From assembly GCF_000166335.1 (NCBI RefSeq), contig NC_014657.1, forward strand, positions 186,001 through 250,000: 64,000 bases of DNA, written 5' to 3'. Source of the stretch: Caldicellulosiruptor owensensis OL. Lineage in GTDB: Bacteria; Bacillota; Thermoanaerobacteria; Caldicellulosiruptorales; Caldicellulosiruptoraceae. A program made the position numbers and the translations under genes. Numbering within the stretch: position 1 is the first letter of the stretch; every line of letters begins with the position of its first letter. Below are positions 53,728 to 62,101 of this stretch, one piece after another. The notes beneath the pieces are model-generated. The model was not told where the DNA came from. It made no database searches and was given only the letters and a program-made list of their open reading frames with translations.

Positions 53728-53757
53728 TTGAATAATAAAAGTAATTTTGTGTATAAT
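53728..53757 (+). promoter_or_regulatory. Promoter of the orphan cheB gene
   Basis: TTGAAT, 18 bases, TATAAT; about 55 bases before the ATG. The rest of the 200-base gap is very AT-rich with nothing else recognisable. Confidence 0.5.
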
Positions 53758-53811
53758 TTCTTATAGCAATAATTATAATTTATCAATTTAATTTATTATG
53801 GTGAAAAAACA

Positions 53812-54882
53812 ATGAAAAGGATTTTAATTGTAGATGATTCTGAGCTGATGTGTGGAATTATAAAAGGGGCTTTGAGGGGTTTGGAAGAGGATAATGTTAT
53901 ATTTGTAGCAACAAATCCCCTTATTGCAATAAGAAAGGCCAATTTATTCAAGATTGATTTGGCACTAATTGATTATGAAATGCCTTACATGAATGGAATT
54001 TTGCTTATTGACTATTTAAAAGAGATAAATCCGCTGACTAAGATTTTAATGGTTTCTGCTTATACACAACCGTCAGCACAGATTACTCTTGAAGCGTTAA
54101 ATAGGGGTGCAGTTGATTATATATTAAAGCCTTCTAATACAGAGGAGTTCAATGAGTTTAAAAAAGATTTATTAGAAAAGGTTAAATACGTTCTTTTCCA
54201 GAATGGTTATACTTCCTACGGGTTAAAGAAAAAAGATTCAACACAATCCACAACCACTAAAAATTTAGCACTTCAACTGTACAAGGATAAATCCCTTTTG
54301 GTAGAAAGAGTTAGAAGAAGCAAAGTAATAGCAATTGGAATTTCAACCGGGGGTCCACCTGTTTTAGAAAAGATTTTTACATCTCTTAAGAAGGATTTTT
54401 CAATACCAATTTTGGTTGTTCAGCATATGCCTCCAACTTTTACAAAGGCCCTGGCAGAGAGACTTAGCAAGGTTTCACAAAGACAGGTAAAAGAAGCAGA
54501 AGATAGAGAGAAAGTAGAAAATGGAGTTATTTACATAGCCAGAGGTGGTGTACACCTTGCAGTAGAAAAAATTTTAGGTAAGTATTACATAAGACTTCTT
54601 GATAATGTTGAAAAAGTGAATAGTCACAAGCCGTCTTGTGATATTTTATTCAGTTCAGTTGCAGAGTGGTATGGAGAAAACGCAACAGGAATAATAATGA
54701 CCGGGATGGGATGTGATGGAGCAAATGGACTTCTGGAGATGAAAAAACAGGGGGCATTGACTATTGCCCAGAGCAAAGAATCATGTGTTGTTTTTGGCAT
54801 GCCGAGGGTGGCTATAGAAAAAGGAGCAGTAGAAGCAGTATTGAGTGTTGAGGATATTATAAAGATTTTAAATGAAGTGTAA
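53812..54882 (+). CDS. cheB: Chemotaxis-type protein-glutamate methylesterase CheB
   Basis: 356 residues: N-terminal receiver (LIVDDSELMCG, phosphoacceptor Asp in LIDYEMP, lysine in DYILKPS) and the C-terminal methylesterase with the triad in GISTGGPPVL (Ser), VQHMPPTFT (His) and MTGMGCDGANGL (Asp). It would demethylate chemoreceptors or act on another regulatory protein. No other chemotaxis gene is nearby, so it is an orphan in this window. Own promoter and terminator, GGTGA ribosome site. Confidence 0.93.
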   Translation: MKRILIVDDSELMCGIIKGALRGLEEDNVIFVATNPLIAIRKANLFKIDLALIDYEMPYMNGILLIDYLKEINPLTKILMVSAYTQPSAQITLEALNRGAVDYILKPSNTEEFNEFKKDLLEKVKYVLFQNGYTSYGLKKKDSTQSTTTKNLALQLYKDKSLLVERVRRSKVIAIGISTGGPPVLEKIFTSLKKDFSIPILVVQHMPPTFTKALAERLSKVSQRQVKEAEDREKVENGVIYIARGGVHLAVEKILGKYYIRLLDNVEKVNSHKPSCDILFSSVAEWYGENATGIIMTGMGCDGANGLLEMKKQGALTIAQSKESCVVFGMPRVAIEKGAVEAVLSVEDIIKILNEV

Positions 54883-54899
54883 AAATTTGAAAAATAATT

Positions 54900-54934
54900 G
54901 GGCTATCCAAGAGTAATTGGATAGCCCCTTTTTT
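54900..54934 (+). terminator. Terminator after cheB
   Basis: GGGCTATCCAA (54900-54910) pairs perfectly with TTGGATAGCCC (54917-54927), then CTTTTTT. Confidence 0.93.
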
Positions 54935-55035
54935 AAACCATATATTTTTTTGGATTTATTTTGTGTGCAAATTGTGATATATATAAAGTTAAAAGATTTT
55001 GCTTTGTGTAAAGAGAAAAGAGAAGGTGAAAAGCA

Positions 55036-55776
55036 TTGAAGATAGTTACATTTTCACACTACAAAGATGTTGATGAAAAAGAGATAAAAGATTCTGTTGC
55101 TATTGTGATAGACTTATTGAGAGCAACTTCTGTTATGATATGGGCAATCTCAAATGGGGCAGAAAAGATTATTCCTGTTGAGTCTATTGAAGAGGCAAAA
55201 CTTTTTAAAAGTGTTGAAGATGCTTTTCTAATTGGTGGTGAAAGAGGAGGATTAAAAATAGAGGGGTTTGACCTTGACAACTCACCTTTTTCTTACAAAA
55301 AAGAAATTGTTTTGGGCAGGACAATTGTCATGACAACAACAAACGGAACAAGAGCCCTCAAAAGAGCAGCTATGGCCAAAAGAATTTTTCTTGGTTCATT
55401 TATAAATGCCCAGAAAACTGCAGAGTATATATTAAAAGAAGCTTTAAAAAATGATATACAAAAAATAACAATTGTATGTGCAGGCACAGAAGAGAAGTTT
55501 ACCCTTGAAGATATCCTGTGTGCGGGATATTTTGTTGATATGTTTAAAAATGGTCTTGGGGTTGTTGAGATTGATGATCTATCCTTGGCTTCATTTGAGC
55601 TATATAAAAAATTTGAAAATGACCCTCATAAAATATTAAAATATTCATATCACTATAATCGTTTAAAACAACTTGGGTTTGAAAAAGACCTTGAGTTTTG
55701 TCTCAGAAAAGACTTTGTAGATTGTATTTGTGAGTATAAAAACCTTGTTGTAGAGAAGGTGCTTGTTGATGTTTGA
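55036..55776 (+). CDS. comB: 2-phosphosulfolactate phosphatase (ComB)
   Basis: 246 residues of the ComB family, magnesium-dependent phosphatases that make sulfolactate. SVAIVIDLLRATSVMIWAISNGAEKIIPVESIEEA, and GERGGLKIEGFDLDNSPF, plus TTTNGTRAL, are typical (cited in part: IDLLRATS, GFDLDNSP, TTTNGT). No comA or comC is adjacent, so the pathway is not evident. TTG start behind GAAGGTGA. It overlaps the next gene by 8 bp. Confidence 0.9.
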   Translation: MKIVTFSHYKDVDEKEIKDSVAIVIDLLRATSVMIWAISNGAEKIIPVESIEEAKLFKSVEDAFLIGGERGGLKIEGFDLDNSPFSYKKEIVLGRTIVMTTTNGTRALKRAAMAKRIFLGSFINAQKTAEYILKEALKNDIQKITIVCAGTEEKFTLEDILCAGYFVDMFKNGLGVVEIDDLSLASFELYKKFENDPHKILKYSYHYNRLKQLGFEKDLEFCLRKDFVDCICEYKNLVVEKVLVDV

Positions 55777-56329
55777 GATTTATCTTTCGTCATATTCAAA
55801 GAGGATTTATAGAAAAAGAGCTAAAATTACAAGTTTTGTAGGAATGATTTGTATTCTTTTAACATCTTCTCTTTTGCATTTTGGATTTGAGTTTTTCGGG
55901 AGGATAAAATGGACGGCAATAATTTTTGCGGTGAATGAGAGCATTTGGGAACATCTCAAGATAGGATTTTTTGGTGGCTTTATTTTCTACATAATTGAAT
56001 ATATAATCTACGGAAGAAGGTTTGAAAATTTTGTTGTGGGAAAGTCAATAGCCCTTTTTTTAATTCCTTTTTTAACAGCTGTATTTTATTTTTTGTACAC
56101 TGCGTTTTTAACTGATAATCTTTTTTTGGATATATTAACACTTGTTTTGGCAGTCATAATTGCTCAGCTTGTCAGTCTTAAAATCGTACTCTCACAAAAG
56201 AAAATTAAAAAAGCTCCTTTTGTGATACTGGTAATTTTACTTTTAATTCTATTTCCGCTGCTTACATACTTTCCACCGAAAATTCCTCAGCTTTTTTACG
56301 ACTTTGCTCACAAAAAGTATGGGATATAA
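55769..56329 (+). CDS. DUF6512-like multi-pass membrane protein
   Basis: About 187 residues with five or six transmembrane helices. The segment FAVNESIWEHLKIGFFGGFIFY resembles a clostridial membrane family annotated DUF6512 as I remember it (FxxVNESxWEHxK). The ATG at 55769 lies inside the end of comB, eight bases after GAAGGTG. No function is known. It is followed by metG after 27 bp. Confidence 0.65.
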   Translation: MFEIYLSSYSKRIYRKRAKITSFVGMICILLTSSLLHFGFEFFGRIKWTAIIFAVNESIWEHLKIGFFGGFIFYIIEYIIYGRRFENFVVGKSIALFLIPFLTAVFYFLYTAFLTDNLFLDILTLVLAVIIAQLVSLKIVLSQKKIKKAPFVILVILLLILFPLLTYFPPKIPQLFYDFAHKKYGI

Positions 56330-56356
56330 AATTTTTGAGGGGAGGAATAAGGAAGA

Positions 56357-58318
56357 ATGGAAAAACCAAAATTTTATATAACAACGCCAATATACTATCC
56401 TTCCGACAAGCTTCATGTTGGTCACACTTACTGTACAGTTGCAGCAGACACAATTGCAAGATACAAAAGACTACGAGGGTATGACGTGTTTTTCTTGACA
56501 GGGACAGATGAGCATGGACAAAAGATAGAAAGAAAAGCGCAGGAAGCCGGTAAAACTCCACAGGAATATGTTGATGAGATAGTAGCTTCGATAAAAGAGT
56601 TATGGAAGCTTATGAACATTTCATATGACGATTTTATAAGAACAACCGAAGAGAGACACAAGAAGGTTGTTCAAAAGATTTTTTCAAAACTGTATGAGCA
56701 AGGTGATATTTACAAGAGCGAGTATGAAGGCTGGTACTGCACACCGTGCGAGTCTTTCTGGCTTGACAGACAGCTTGTTGACGGTAAATGTCCTGATTGT
56801 GGAAGACCTGTTGAGCGTGCAAGGGAAGAAAGTTACTTTTTCAGGCTATCAAAGTACCAGGATGCTTTGATGAAGTATATAGAGGAACATCCAGAGTTCA
56901 TAGTTCCCCAGTCGCGTGCAAATGAAATGATAAATAACTTTATAAAACCGGGACTTGAAGATGTCTGCGTGTCAAGAACAACAATTAAATGGGGAATTGA
57001 GGTGCCTTTTGATCCAAAACATGTCATATATGTGTGGATAGATGCTCTTTCAAACTATATAACAGCACTTGGTTATATGTCAGAAGATGATAGCAGGTTC
57101 AAAAAATACTGGCCGGCAGATGTTCACCTTGTTGGAAAAGAGATTGTCAGGTTCCACACAATTATTTGGCCGGCAATGCTGATGGCACTTGGTCTTCCTC
57201 TTCCAAAGACTGTATTTGGTCATGGCTGGCTTCTTTTGGAAGGTGGCAAGATGTCAAAGTCTAAAGGAAATGTTGTTGACCCGGTAATTCTGGCTCAAAA
57301 ATATGGCGTGGATAGTCTCAGATATTTTTTGCTTCGAGAAATTCCATTTGGTGCAGATGGTTATTTCTCAGAAGAAGCTCTGAAGAACAGGCACAATAGT
57401 GACCTTGCAAACGATCTTGGAAATTTGCTGTCAAGGACAGTTGCAATGATAGAAAAGTATTTTGATGGTGTGATTTACCTTCCTGAGGAAAAAGAAGAAA
57501 TTGACAACGAACTCAGTAGCCTTGCAAAAGAGGTATACGAAAATGTCTGCAAGCTACTTGATGAGTTCCAGTTTTCAAATGCTCTAATTGAAATATGGAA
57601 GCTTATCTCAAGAGCGAACAAATATATTGACCAGACAATGCCATGGGTGCTTGGCAAGGATAGTTCGAAATATCCAAGATTAAAAACAGTGCTTTATAAC
57701 CTTGCAGAGGTTTTGAGGATTGTTGCTATTTTAATAGAACCTTTTATGCCTCAGACAACACCAAAGATCTTGCAACAGCTGGGTATTTCAAAGGATGAAA
57801 ATTTGGATATAACTACATGGGAGAGTGCTTCACAGTTTGGCTTGATTCCAGAGGGAACAAAGGTAAAAAGAGGAGAGCATGTTTTCCCAAGAATAATCGA
57901 AAAGGAGGAAAATGTTGTGGAAGATACAAACAAGCAAGAAGTTAAAAGACCTGAGGGAGCTGTGCCTGCAGATGACAAAAATGCAGAGCAGAAAGAATAT
58001 ATCACAATAGATGATTTTGCAAAATTAGAACTGAGAGTTGCTAAGATATTAGAAGCACATAGAATAGAAGGTGCAGATAAACTTTTGAGACTCATTATTG
58101 ATTTAGGAGATGAGAAGAGGCAAATTGTTGCGGGCATTGCAAAACACTACTCACCCGAGGAGCTTGTTGGCAAAAAGATTGTGGTTGTTGCAAACTTAAA
58201 GCCTGCAAAGCTAAGAGGTGTTGAGTCGCAGGGAATGCTTTTGGCAGCGTCAATTGACGATGAACTTACTTTAATCACCCCTGAAAAGGACATAAAAGAA
58301 GGAGCAAAGGTAAAATGA
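56357..58318 (+). CDS. metG: Methionyl-tRNA synthetase
   Basis: Charges tRNA-Met. 653 residues: HIGH-type motif HVGHTYC, zinc cluster CTPCESFW...CPDCGRP, KMSKSKGNVV, anticodon-binding alpha-bundle, and a C-terminal tRNA-binding OB domain (FAKLELRVAKILEAHRIEGA). Complete, class Ia, usual for thermophilic Clostridia. GAGGGGAGGA lies upstream. It overlaps tatD by 4 bp, a widespread metG-tatD arrangement. Confidence 0.97.
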   Translation: MEKPKFYITTPIYYPSDKLHVGHTYCTVAADTIARYKRLRGYDVFFLTGTDEHGQKIERKAQEAGKTPQEYVDEIVASIKELWKLMNISYDDFIRTTEERHKKVVQKIFSKLYEQGDIYKSEYEGWYCTPCESFWLDRQLVDGKCPDCGRPVERAREESYFFRLSKYQDALMKYIEEHPEFIVPQSRANEMINNFIKPGLEDVCVSRTTIKWGIEVPFDPKHVIYVWIDALSNYITALGYMSEDDSRFKKYWPADVHLVGKEIVRFHTIIWPAMLMALGLPLPKTVFGHGWLLLEGGKMSKSKGNVVDPVILAQKYGVDSLRYFLLREIPFGADGYFSEEALKNRHNSDLANDLGNLLSRTVAMIEKYFDGVIYLPEEKEEIDNELSSLAKEVYENVCKLLDEFQFSNALIEIWKLISRANKYIDQTMPWVLGKDSSKYPRLKTVLYNLAEVLRIVAILIEPFMPQTTPKILQQLGISKDENLDITTWESASQFGLIPEGTKVKRGEHVFPRIIEKEENVVEDTNKQEVKRPEGAVPADDKNAEQKEYITIDDFAKLELRVAKILEAHRIEGADKLLRLIIDLGDEKRQIVAGIAKHYSPEELVGKKIVVVANLKPAKLRGVESQGMLLAASIDDELTLITPEKDIKEGAKVK

Positions 58319-59079
58319 TAATAGATGTTCATGCTCACTATGATGATGAAGCTTTTGATGCAGATTTAGAGGATGTGATGGCAAGGCTGAGAGAAGAGAA
58401 TATAATTGCCATCTCATCCTCTTCTTCTGTTGAGTCTTCAAAAGAAAACATTGAAATTGCAAAAAAATATGATAACATTTATATAACTGTGGGAATTCAT
58501 CCTCACGAGGCAAAGGATGCCCCAAAGGATTTTGAACAGGAGCTTTTTGAGCTTGCGAGGTTTGAAAAGAACGTTGCAATTGGCGAGATTGGGCTTGACT
58601 ACCACTATGATTTTTCTCCAAGGGATGTTCAAAGAGATGTTTTTGTAAGACAGATTGAGGTTGCAAAAGCCTTAAATCTTCCAATTGTTGTTCATTCAAG
58701 AGAGGCACATAAGGACACTTTAGATATTCTTCTTGAAATAGCAGTTGGAAAGATTCCAATTTTGATACACTGCTATTCAGGAAGCGTTGAGATGAGTAGG
58801 ATTTTGAGAAAACATGGTATTTATATTTCAGTTGGTGGTGTTATCACTTTTCAGAATGCTAAAAAACTGATTGAGGTTGTGAAAGAATACCCTCTTGAAC
58901 TTTTGATGCTGGAAACAGATAGTCCTTACCTGACACCACACCCCTACAGAGGCAAAAGAAATGATTCAACTTATTTGAAGTATGTAATACAAAAAATTGC
59001 TCAAATAAAAGATGTTTCTGAAGATGAGGTTATTGAGAAGACTACACAGAATGCAAAGAACTTTTTTGGTATAAAATAA
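58315..59079 (+). CDS. tatD: TatD family metal-dependent DNase
   Basis: 254 residues of the amidohydrolase-fold TatD family: VHAHYDDEAF (first two His), VGIHPHEA, AIGEIGLDYHYD, VVHSREAHKDT, IHCYSGS and LETDSPYLTPHPYRGKRN contain all metal ligands. It is thought to act as a 3'-5' exonuclease in DNA repair or RNA turnover. Coupled to metG by a 4-bp overlap and followed by a radical SAM gene. Confidence 0.95.
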   Translation: MIIDVHAHYDDEAFDADLEDVMARLREENIIAISSSSSVESSKENIEIAKKYDNIYITVGIHPHEAKDAPKDFEQELFELARFEKNVAIGEIGLDYHYDFSPRDVQRDVFVRQIEVAKALNLPIVVHSREAHKDTLDILLEIAVGKIPILIHCYSGSVEMSRILRKHGIYISVGGVITFQNAKKLIEVVKEYPLELLMLETDSPYLTPHPYRGKRNDSTYLKYVIQKIAQIKDVSEDEVIEKTTQNAKNFFGIK

Positions 59080-59106
59080 AAAGAATGGAGATGAAACAAA
59101 GATAAA

Positions 59107-59700
59107 ATGGGAATGATAACATATACAATTGACAACAGGTTATATATAAATGTCACCAATAAATGCACAAATTCATGCATATTCTGTATAAGAAACTCCG
59201 AGAAAGGACTTGGCGAAGGCTATGACCTCTGGCTTGAAAAAGACCCAACAGCAGAGGAGATACTTTTTGAGATAAAAGACCCGCAAAAGTATGATGAGAT
59301 AGTATTTTGCGGCTATGGTGAACCCCTAATAAAACTTGATGTTGTAATTGAAGTTGCAAAAAAGCTAAAAGAGATATCTTCAGTGCCGCTCAGGGTCAAT
59401 ACAAACGGTCATGCATCTTATATTCACAAAAAAAACGTACCACAGCTTTTATCAGGGTTTATTGACAGGATATCAATAAGTCTCAATGCTCCAGATAAAG
59501 AGAAGTACAATGAAATCTGCAGACCTTTTGATAAGGACATATATGACCATGTAATTGAGTTTATAAAGGAAAGTAGAAAGTATATAAAAGAGGTTTGGGT
59601 TTCGTGTGTTGATATAATTTCAAAAGAAGAGATAGAAGAATGTAAAAAAATTGCACACAAGCTGGGTGTTAATTTTAAGCTGAGAGCTTATGAAGAGTGA
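59107..59700 (+). CDS. TatD-associated radical SAM protein
   Basis: 197 residues. The [4Fe-4S] motif is CTNSCIFC (Cys-x3-Cys-x2-Cys) near the N-terminus; FCGYGEPLIKLD matches the GGE-type SAM-binding strand, and RVNTNGHA and ISLNAPDKEKYNEICRP are typical. Its position after tatD agrees with the TIGR04038 family. Substrate unknown. No C-terminal SPASM domain. Start at 59107 or the next Met at 59113. Confidence 0.85.
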   Translation: MGMITYTIDNRLYINVTNKCTNSCIFCIRNSEKGLGEGYDLWLEKDPTAEEILFEIKDPQKYDEIVFCGYGEPLIKLDVVIEVAKKLKEISSVPLRVNTNGHASYIHKKNVPQLLSGFIDRISISLNAPDKEKYNEICRPFDKDIYDHVIEFIKESRKYIKEVWVSCVDIISKEEIEECKKIAHKLGVNFKLRAYEE

Positions 59701-59867
59701 AACTGAAAAAACGGAGAAGTTGTTATAAGAGATGATAAGAGCATTTTTGTGTATAGTTAAAGCATACAAAATAAACACTGATTTTTATCAAAATCGGTCA
59801 AATATTCACATAGCCACATAGCTAAAAAAGCCGAAAGAAATTTGAAAAAGTTCATTTATTTTTGGTA

Positions 59868-59896
59868 TTGATTGGTGTATACAAAAAACATATAAT
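59868..59896 (+). promoter_or_regulatory. Promoter of a candidate small RNA
   Basis: TTGATT, 17 bases, TATAAT in an otherwise empty intergenic region; transcription would begin near 59903. Confidence 0.5.
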
Positions 59897-59902
59897 TATA
59901 AC

Positions 59903-60060
59903 TGTAAACAGCAGATATCAAGAAATTGCGGACAACCCCCTTGTAACTGTTATTTTTTGAAAACTTACATAAGTTCAGAATCCCCCCGTTCATTTCCTCC
60001 TTTTATATAGAAAGCGGGCAGAAGCTCATAAAATAGAAGAGCTTCTGCCCGCTTGCGATT
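59903..60060 (+). ncRNA. Candidate small RNA with C-rich loops
   Basis: The 435-base gap 59701-60135 has no open frame. Between the promoter at 59868-59896 and the hairpin at 60012-60054 the sequence folds as ACAA-CCCCC-TTGT (59932-59944), AACTT-acat-AAGTT (59962-59975) and GAAT-CCCCCC-GTTC (59978-59991), then a CCTCC stretch at 59996-60000. C-rich single-stranded loops are how several Firmicutes sRNAs (for example FsrA, RsaE/RoxS) pair with ribosome sites. It matches no RNA family I can name. Alternative: an unusual 5' leader of the PIG-L gene. Confidence 0.4.
60012..60054 (+). terminator. Strong hairpin, probable terminator of the candidate RNA
   Basis: AAGCGGGCAGAAGCTC pairs perfectly over 16 bases with GAGCTTCTGCCCGCTT around an 11-base loop; it is followed by GCGATTTT, so the T-run is weak. 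Confidence 0.65.
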
Positions 60061-60135
60061 TTAGAAGAATTTTTAATAGAAAATGGGTAGAGGATAGTGT
60101 AAAATAAAAAAAGTATATTTTGATTACAAAGGAGT

Positions 60136-61611
60136 ATGGCAAAGTATATGCCACAGTTTAAAGTTAAAAGTGCTGAAGGTTATGTGTACAAAAAACCTCA
60201 GAGGGAAAGAAGAATAAGGTTTAAGCGCAAATATATTTTATACGCGTTTATTATCTGGATTATTGCAAATGTTTTTATGTTTTTAGTAAAAGAATATGTT
60301 TCGAACTATTTTTTCTCAGCTCAGCTTCCACAGCTTCAGGTTGAAAATTACAAGAGAATACTCATATTTGCACCACACTGTGACGATGAAACTTTGTCTT
60401 CTGCAGGAGTAATACAAAAAGCACTTTTGTACGGTAGCAAGGTTAAAGTTGTTGTTATGACAAACGGTGATGGGTTTACCCGTGCTGCGGGTCAGAACTT
60501 CAGGAAGATCAGGTTAAAGCCTGATGATTACATAAGATTCGGTTATCTTCGTCAAAAAGAGACGATTCACGCACTTGAAGACCTGGGCTTGAGAAGAGAG
60601 GACATAATATTCCTGGGATATCCTGATAGGGGTTTAAGGTATTTATGGGAAAAATATTTTGATTCAAAGGAGAGCTATTTTAATTCTTTAACACGCACAT
60701 TCAAAAGTCCATATTCAAACTCCTATCAGAAAGGAGTAGAATACAAAGGAATAAACGTTGTAAAGAATATTCAGAGCATAATAAAATCATTTGAACCTGA
60801 TTTAATCATATATCCATACTCACGCGACCAGCATCCTGACCACTGGGCAACATCTGCTTTTGTTAAATTTTCAATCCTTACGCTAAATTATAAATGTGAA
60901 GAGTGGCAGTATCTTGTACACAGAGGGGACTGGCCAACTCCTTTTGGTAAACACCCTCAGATGTATCTTGTTCCTCCTTTTAAGCTTGCATTTACAGATA
61001 CAAATTGGTATCAGATATCCCTGGATGACTATATGATAGAAAGAAAATCAAATTCAATATCAGACTACCACTCTCAGATGAAGGTTATGAGAGGATTTTT
61101 GGAGGCATTTGTTCGTCAGAATGAATTATTTGCAAAATTGAATAACGAATATGCAAAAAAATATGAGGGGGACAACCTGTTTTCAGAAAAATATTTAGTT
61201 AGTAAAGAGCCGACACACGACATATGGTCGCTCATTTTTGAAAAAGGTGCTGATATTGAAGCGATATTTGCAGCGCACGATAACAAGAACATATACATAG
61301 GAATCAAAATGGTCGGCTCTGCAAAAAAACTTATTTCGTACTATCTTCACATAAGAGCATTTGAAGATTGCAAATATCTTGGAAGAATCTATGTTCAGGT
61401 TTCTGGCAGTAAAATGAATGCAATAAAGACCATGACAAGCCCTGCTTTTTCAGTTCAAAATGCCAAGATGCGCAGAAAAAAGAATCAAATTGAGATAGTA
61501 TTTCCTAAAAAAGATTTACAAAATCCGAACATGCTTTATTTGAGCGTACGCACAGAATTTCTTGGTCGTCAACTTGATAGAAGTGCATGGAAGGTAATTG
61601 AGTTTAAATAG
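60136..61611 (+). CDS. Membrane-anchored PIG-L/LmbE deacetylase family protein
   Basis: 491 residues. A basic N-terminus and one transmembrane helix (about 33-52) place the rest outside the cell. The PIG-L domain has the zinc motif FAPHCDDE (about 78-85) and YSRDQHPDHWA (about 233-243), so it could deacetylate GlcNAc-type sugars or related amides. The C-terminal 130 residues (from about 360: HDIWSLIFEKGADIEAIFAAHD) form a beta-rich domain that resembles CBM9/DOMON-like sugar-binding folds. AAAGGAG immediately precedes the ATG. Substrate unknown. Confidence 0.85.
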   Translation: MAKYMPQFKVKSAEGYVYKKPQRERRIRFKRKYILYAFIIWIIANVFMFLVKEYVSNYFFSAQLPQLQVENYKRILIFAPHCDDETLSSAGVIQKALLYGSKVKVVVMTNGDGFTRAAGQNFRKIRLKPDDYIRFGYLRQKETIHALEDLGLRREDIIFLGYPDRGLRYLWEKYFDSKESYFNSLTRTFKSPYSNSYQKGVEYKGINVVKNIQSIIKSFEPDLIIYPYSRDQHPDHWATSAFVKFSILTLNYKCEEWQYLVHRGDWPTPFGKHPQMYLVPPFKLAFTDTNWYQISLDDYMIERKSNSISDYHSQMKVMRGFLEAFVRQNELFAKLNNEYAKKYEGDNLFSEKYLVSKEPTHDIWSLIFEKGADIEAIFAAHDNKNIYIGIKMVGSAKKLISYYLHIRAFEDCKYLGRIYVQVSGSKMNAIKTMTSPAFSVQNAKMRRKKNQIEIVFPKKDLQNPNMLYLSVRTEFLGRQLDRSAWKVIEFK

Positions 61612-61617
61612 TTTTTG

Positions 61618-62034
61618 TTACTGAGGAATCAGCTCTTCGTACTTATAGGTAAACTCTATAAGTTTTGGAGCCATATATATTGGACAGTTTACTCTCAGAG
61701 CAAGCGCAATAGCATCACTTGGTCTTGAATCTATCACAGAAATTACATTGTTATAGTCTCTTAAGTAAAGTTCTGCATAGTATGTTCCGTCCTTTATATC
61801 TGTAATTATAGCTTTCTGGATGGAGATTGAAAACTTTTGCATAATCTCAACTATCAGGTCGTGTGTCAAAGGACGTGGAAGCTTTTGTTTTTCAAGCGCA
61901 AGTGCAATTGACTGGGCTTCAAGCGGGCCTATAAAAATAGGAAGTACCATTTTGTTGTTTTTATCGCACAGCAGAACCGCAAATCCTCCCCCTTCTTCAA
62001 AGAATACCACGTTTTTAACGTACATCTCTATCAT
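61618..62034 (-). CDS. Bifunctional nuclease family (DUF151) protein
   Basis: 138 residues of the DUF151 family: VLLCDKNNKMVLPIFIGPLEAQSIALAL, PRPLTHDL and ISVIDSRPSDAIALALRVNCPIY are conserved (cited in part: LPIFIGPLEA, RPLTHDL, SRPSDAIALA). Plant members act as nucleases; the bacterial role is uncertain. Convergent with the PIG-L gene (6 bp between stops). Confidence 0.9.
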   Translation of the reverse strand: MIEMYVKNVVFFEEGGGFAVLLCDKNNKMVLPIFIGPLEAQSIALALEKQKLPRPLTHDLIVEIMQKFSISIQKAIITDIKDGTYYAELYLRDYNNVISVIDSRPSDAIALALRVNCPIYMAPKLIEFTYKYEELIPQ

Positions 62035-62101
62035 CTCAAAACACCTCTTTTTTGTCGGACTGAAACAGAAAAACCCCCTCTTAAATATTATACCTCTTTT
62101 T

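Noticed and set aside
59701-60135. 6S RNA, tmRNA, SRP RNA or c-di-GMP riboswitch in this gap
   Set aside because: No conserved sequence blocks of these RNAs could be matched; the region is kept only as an unnamed candidate small RNA.
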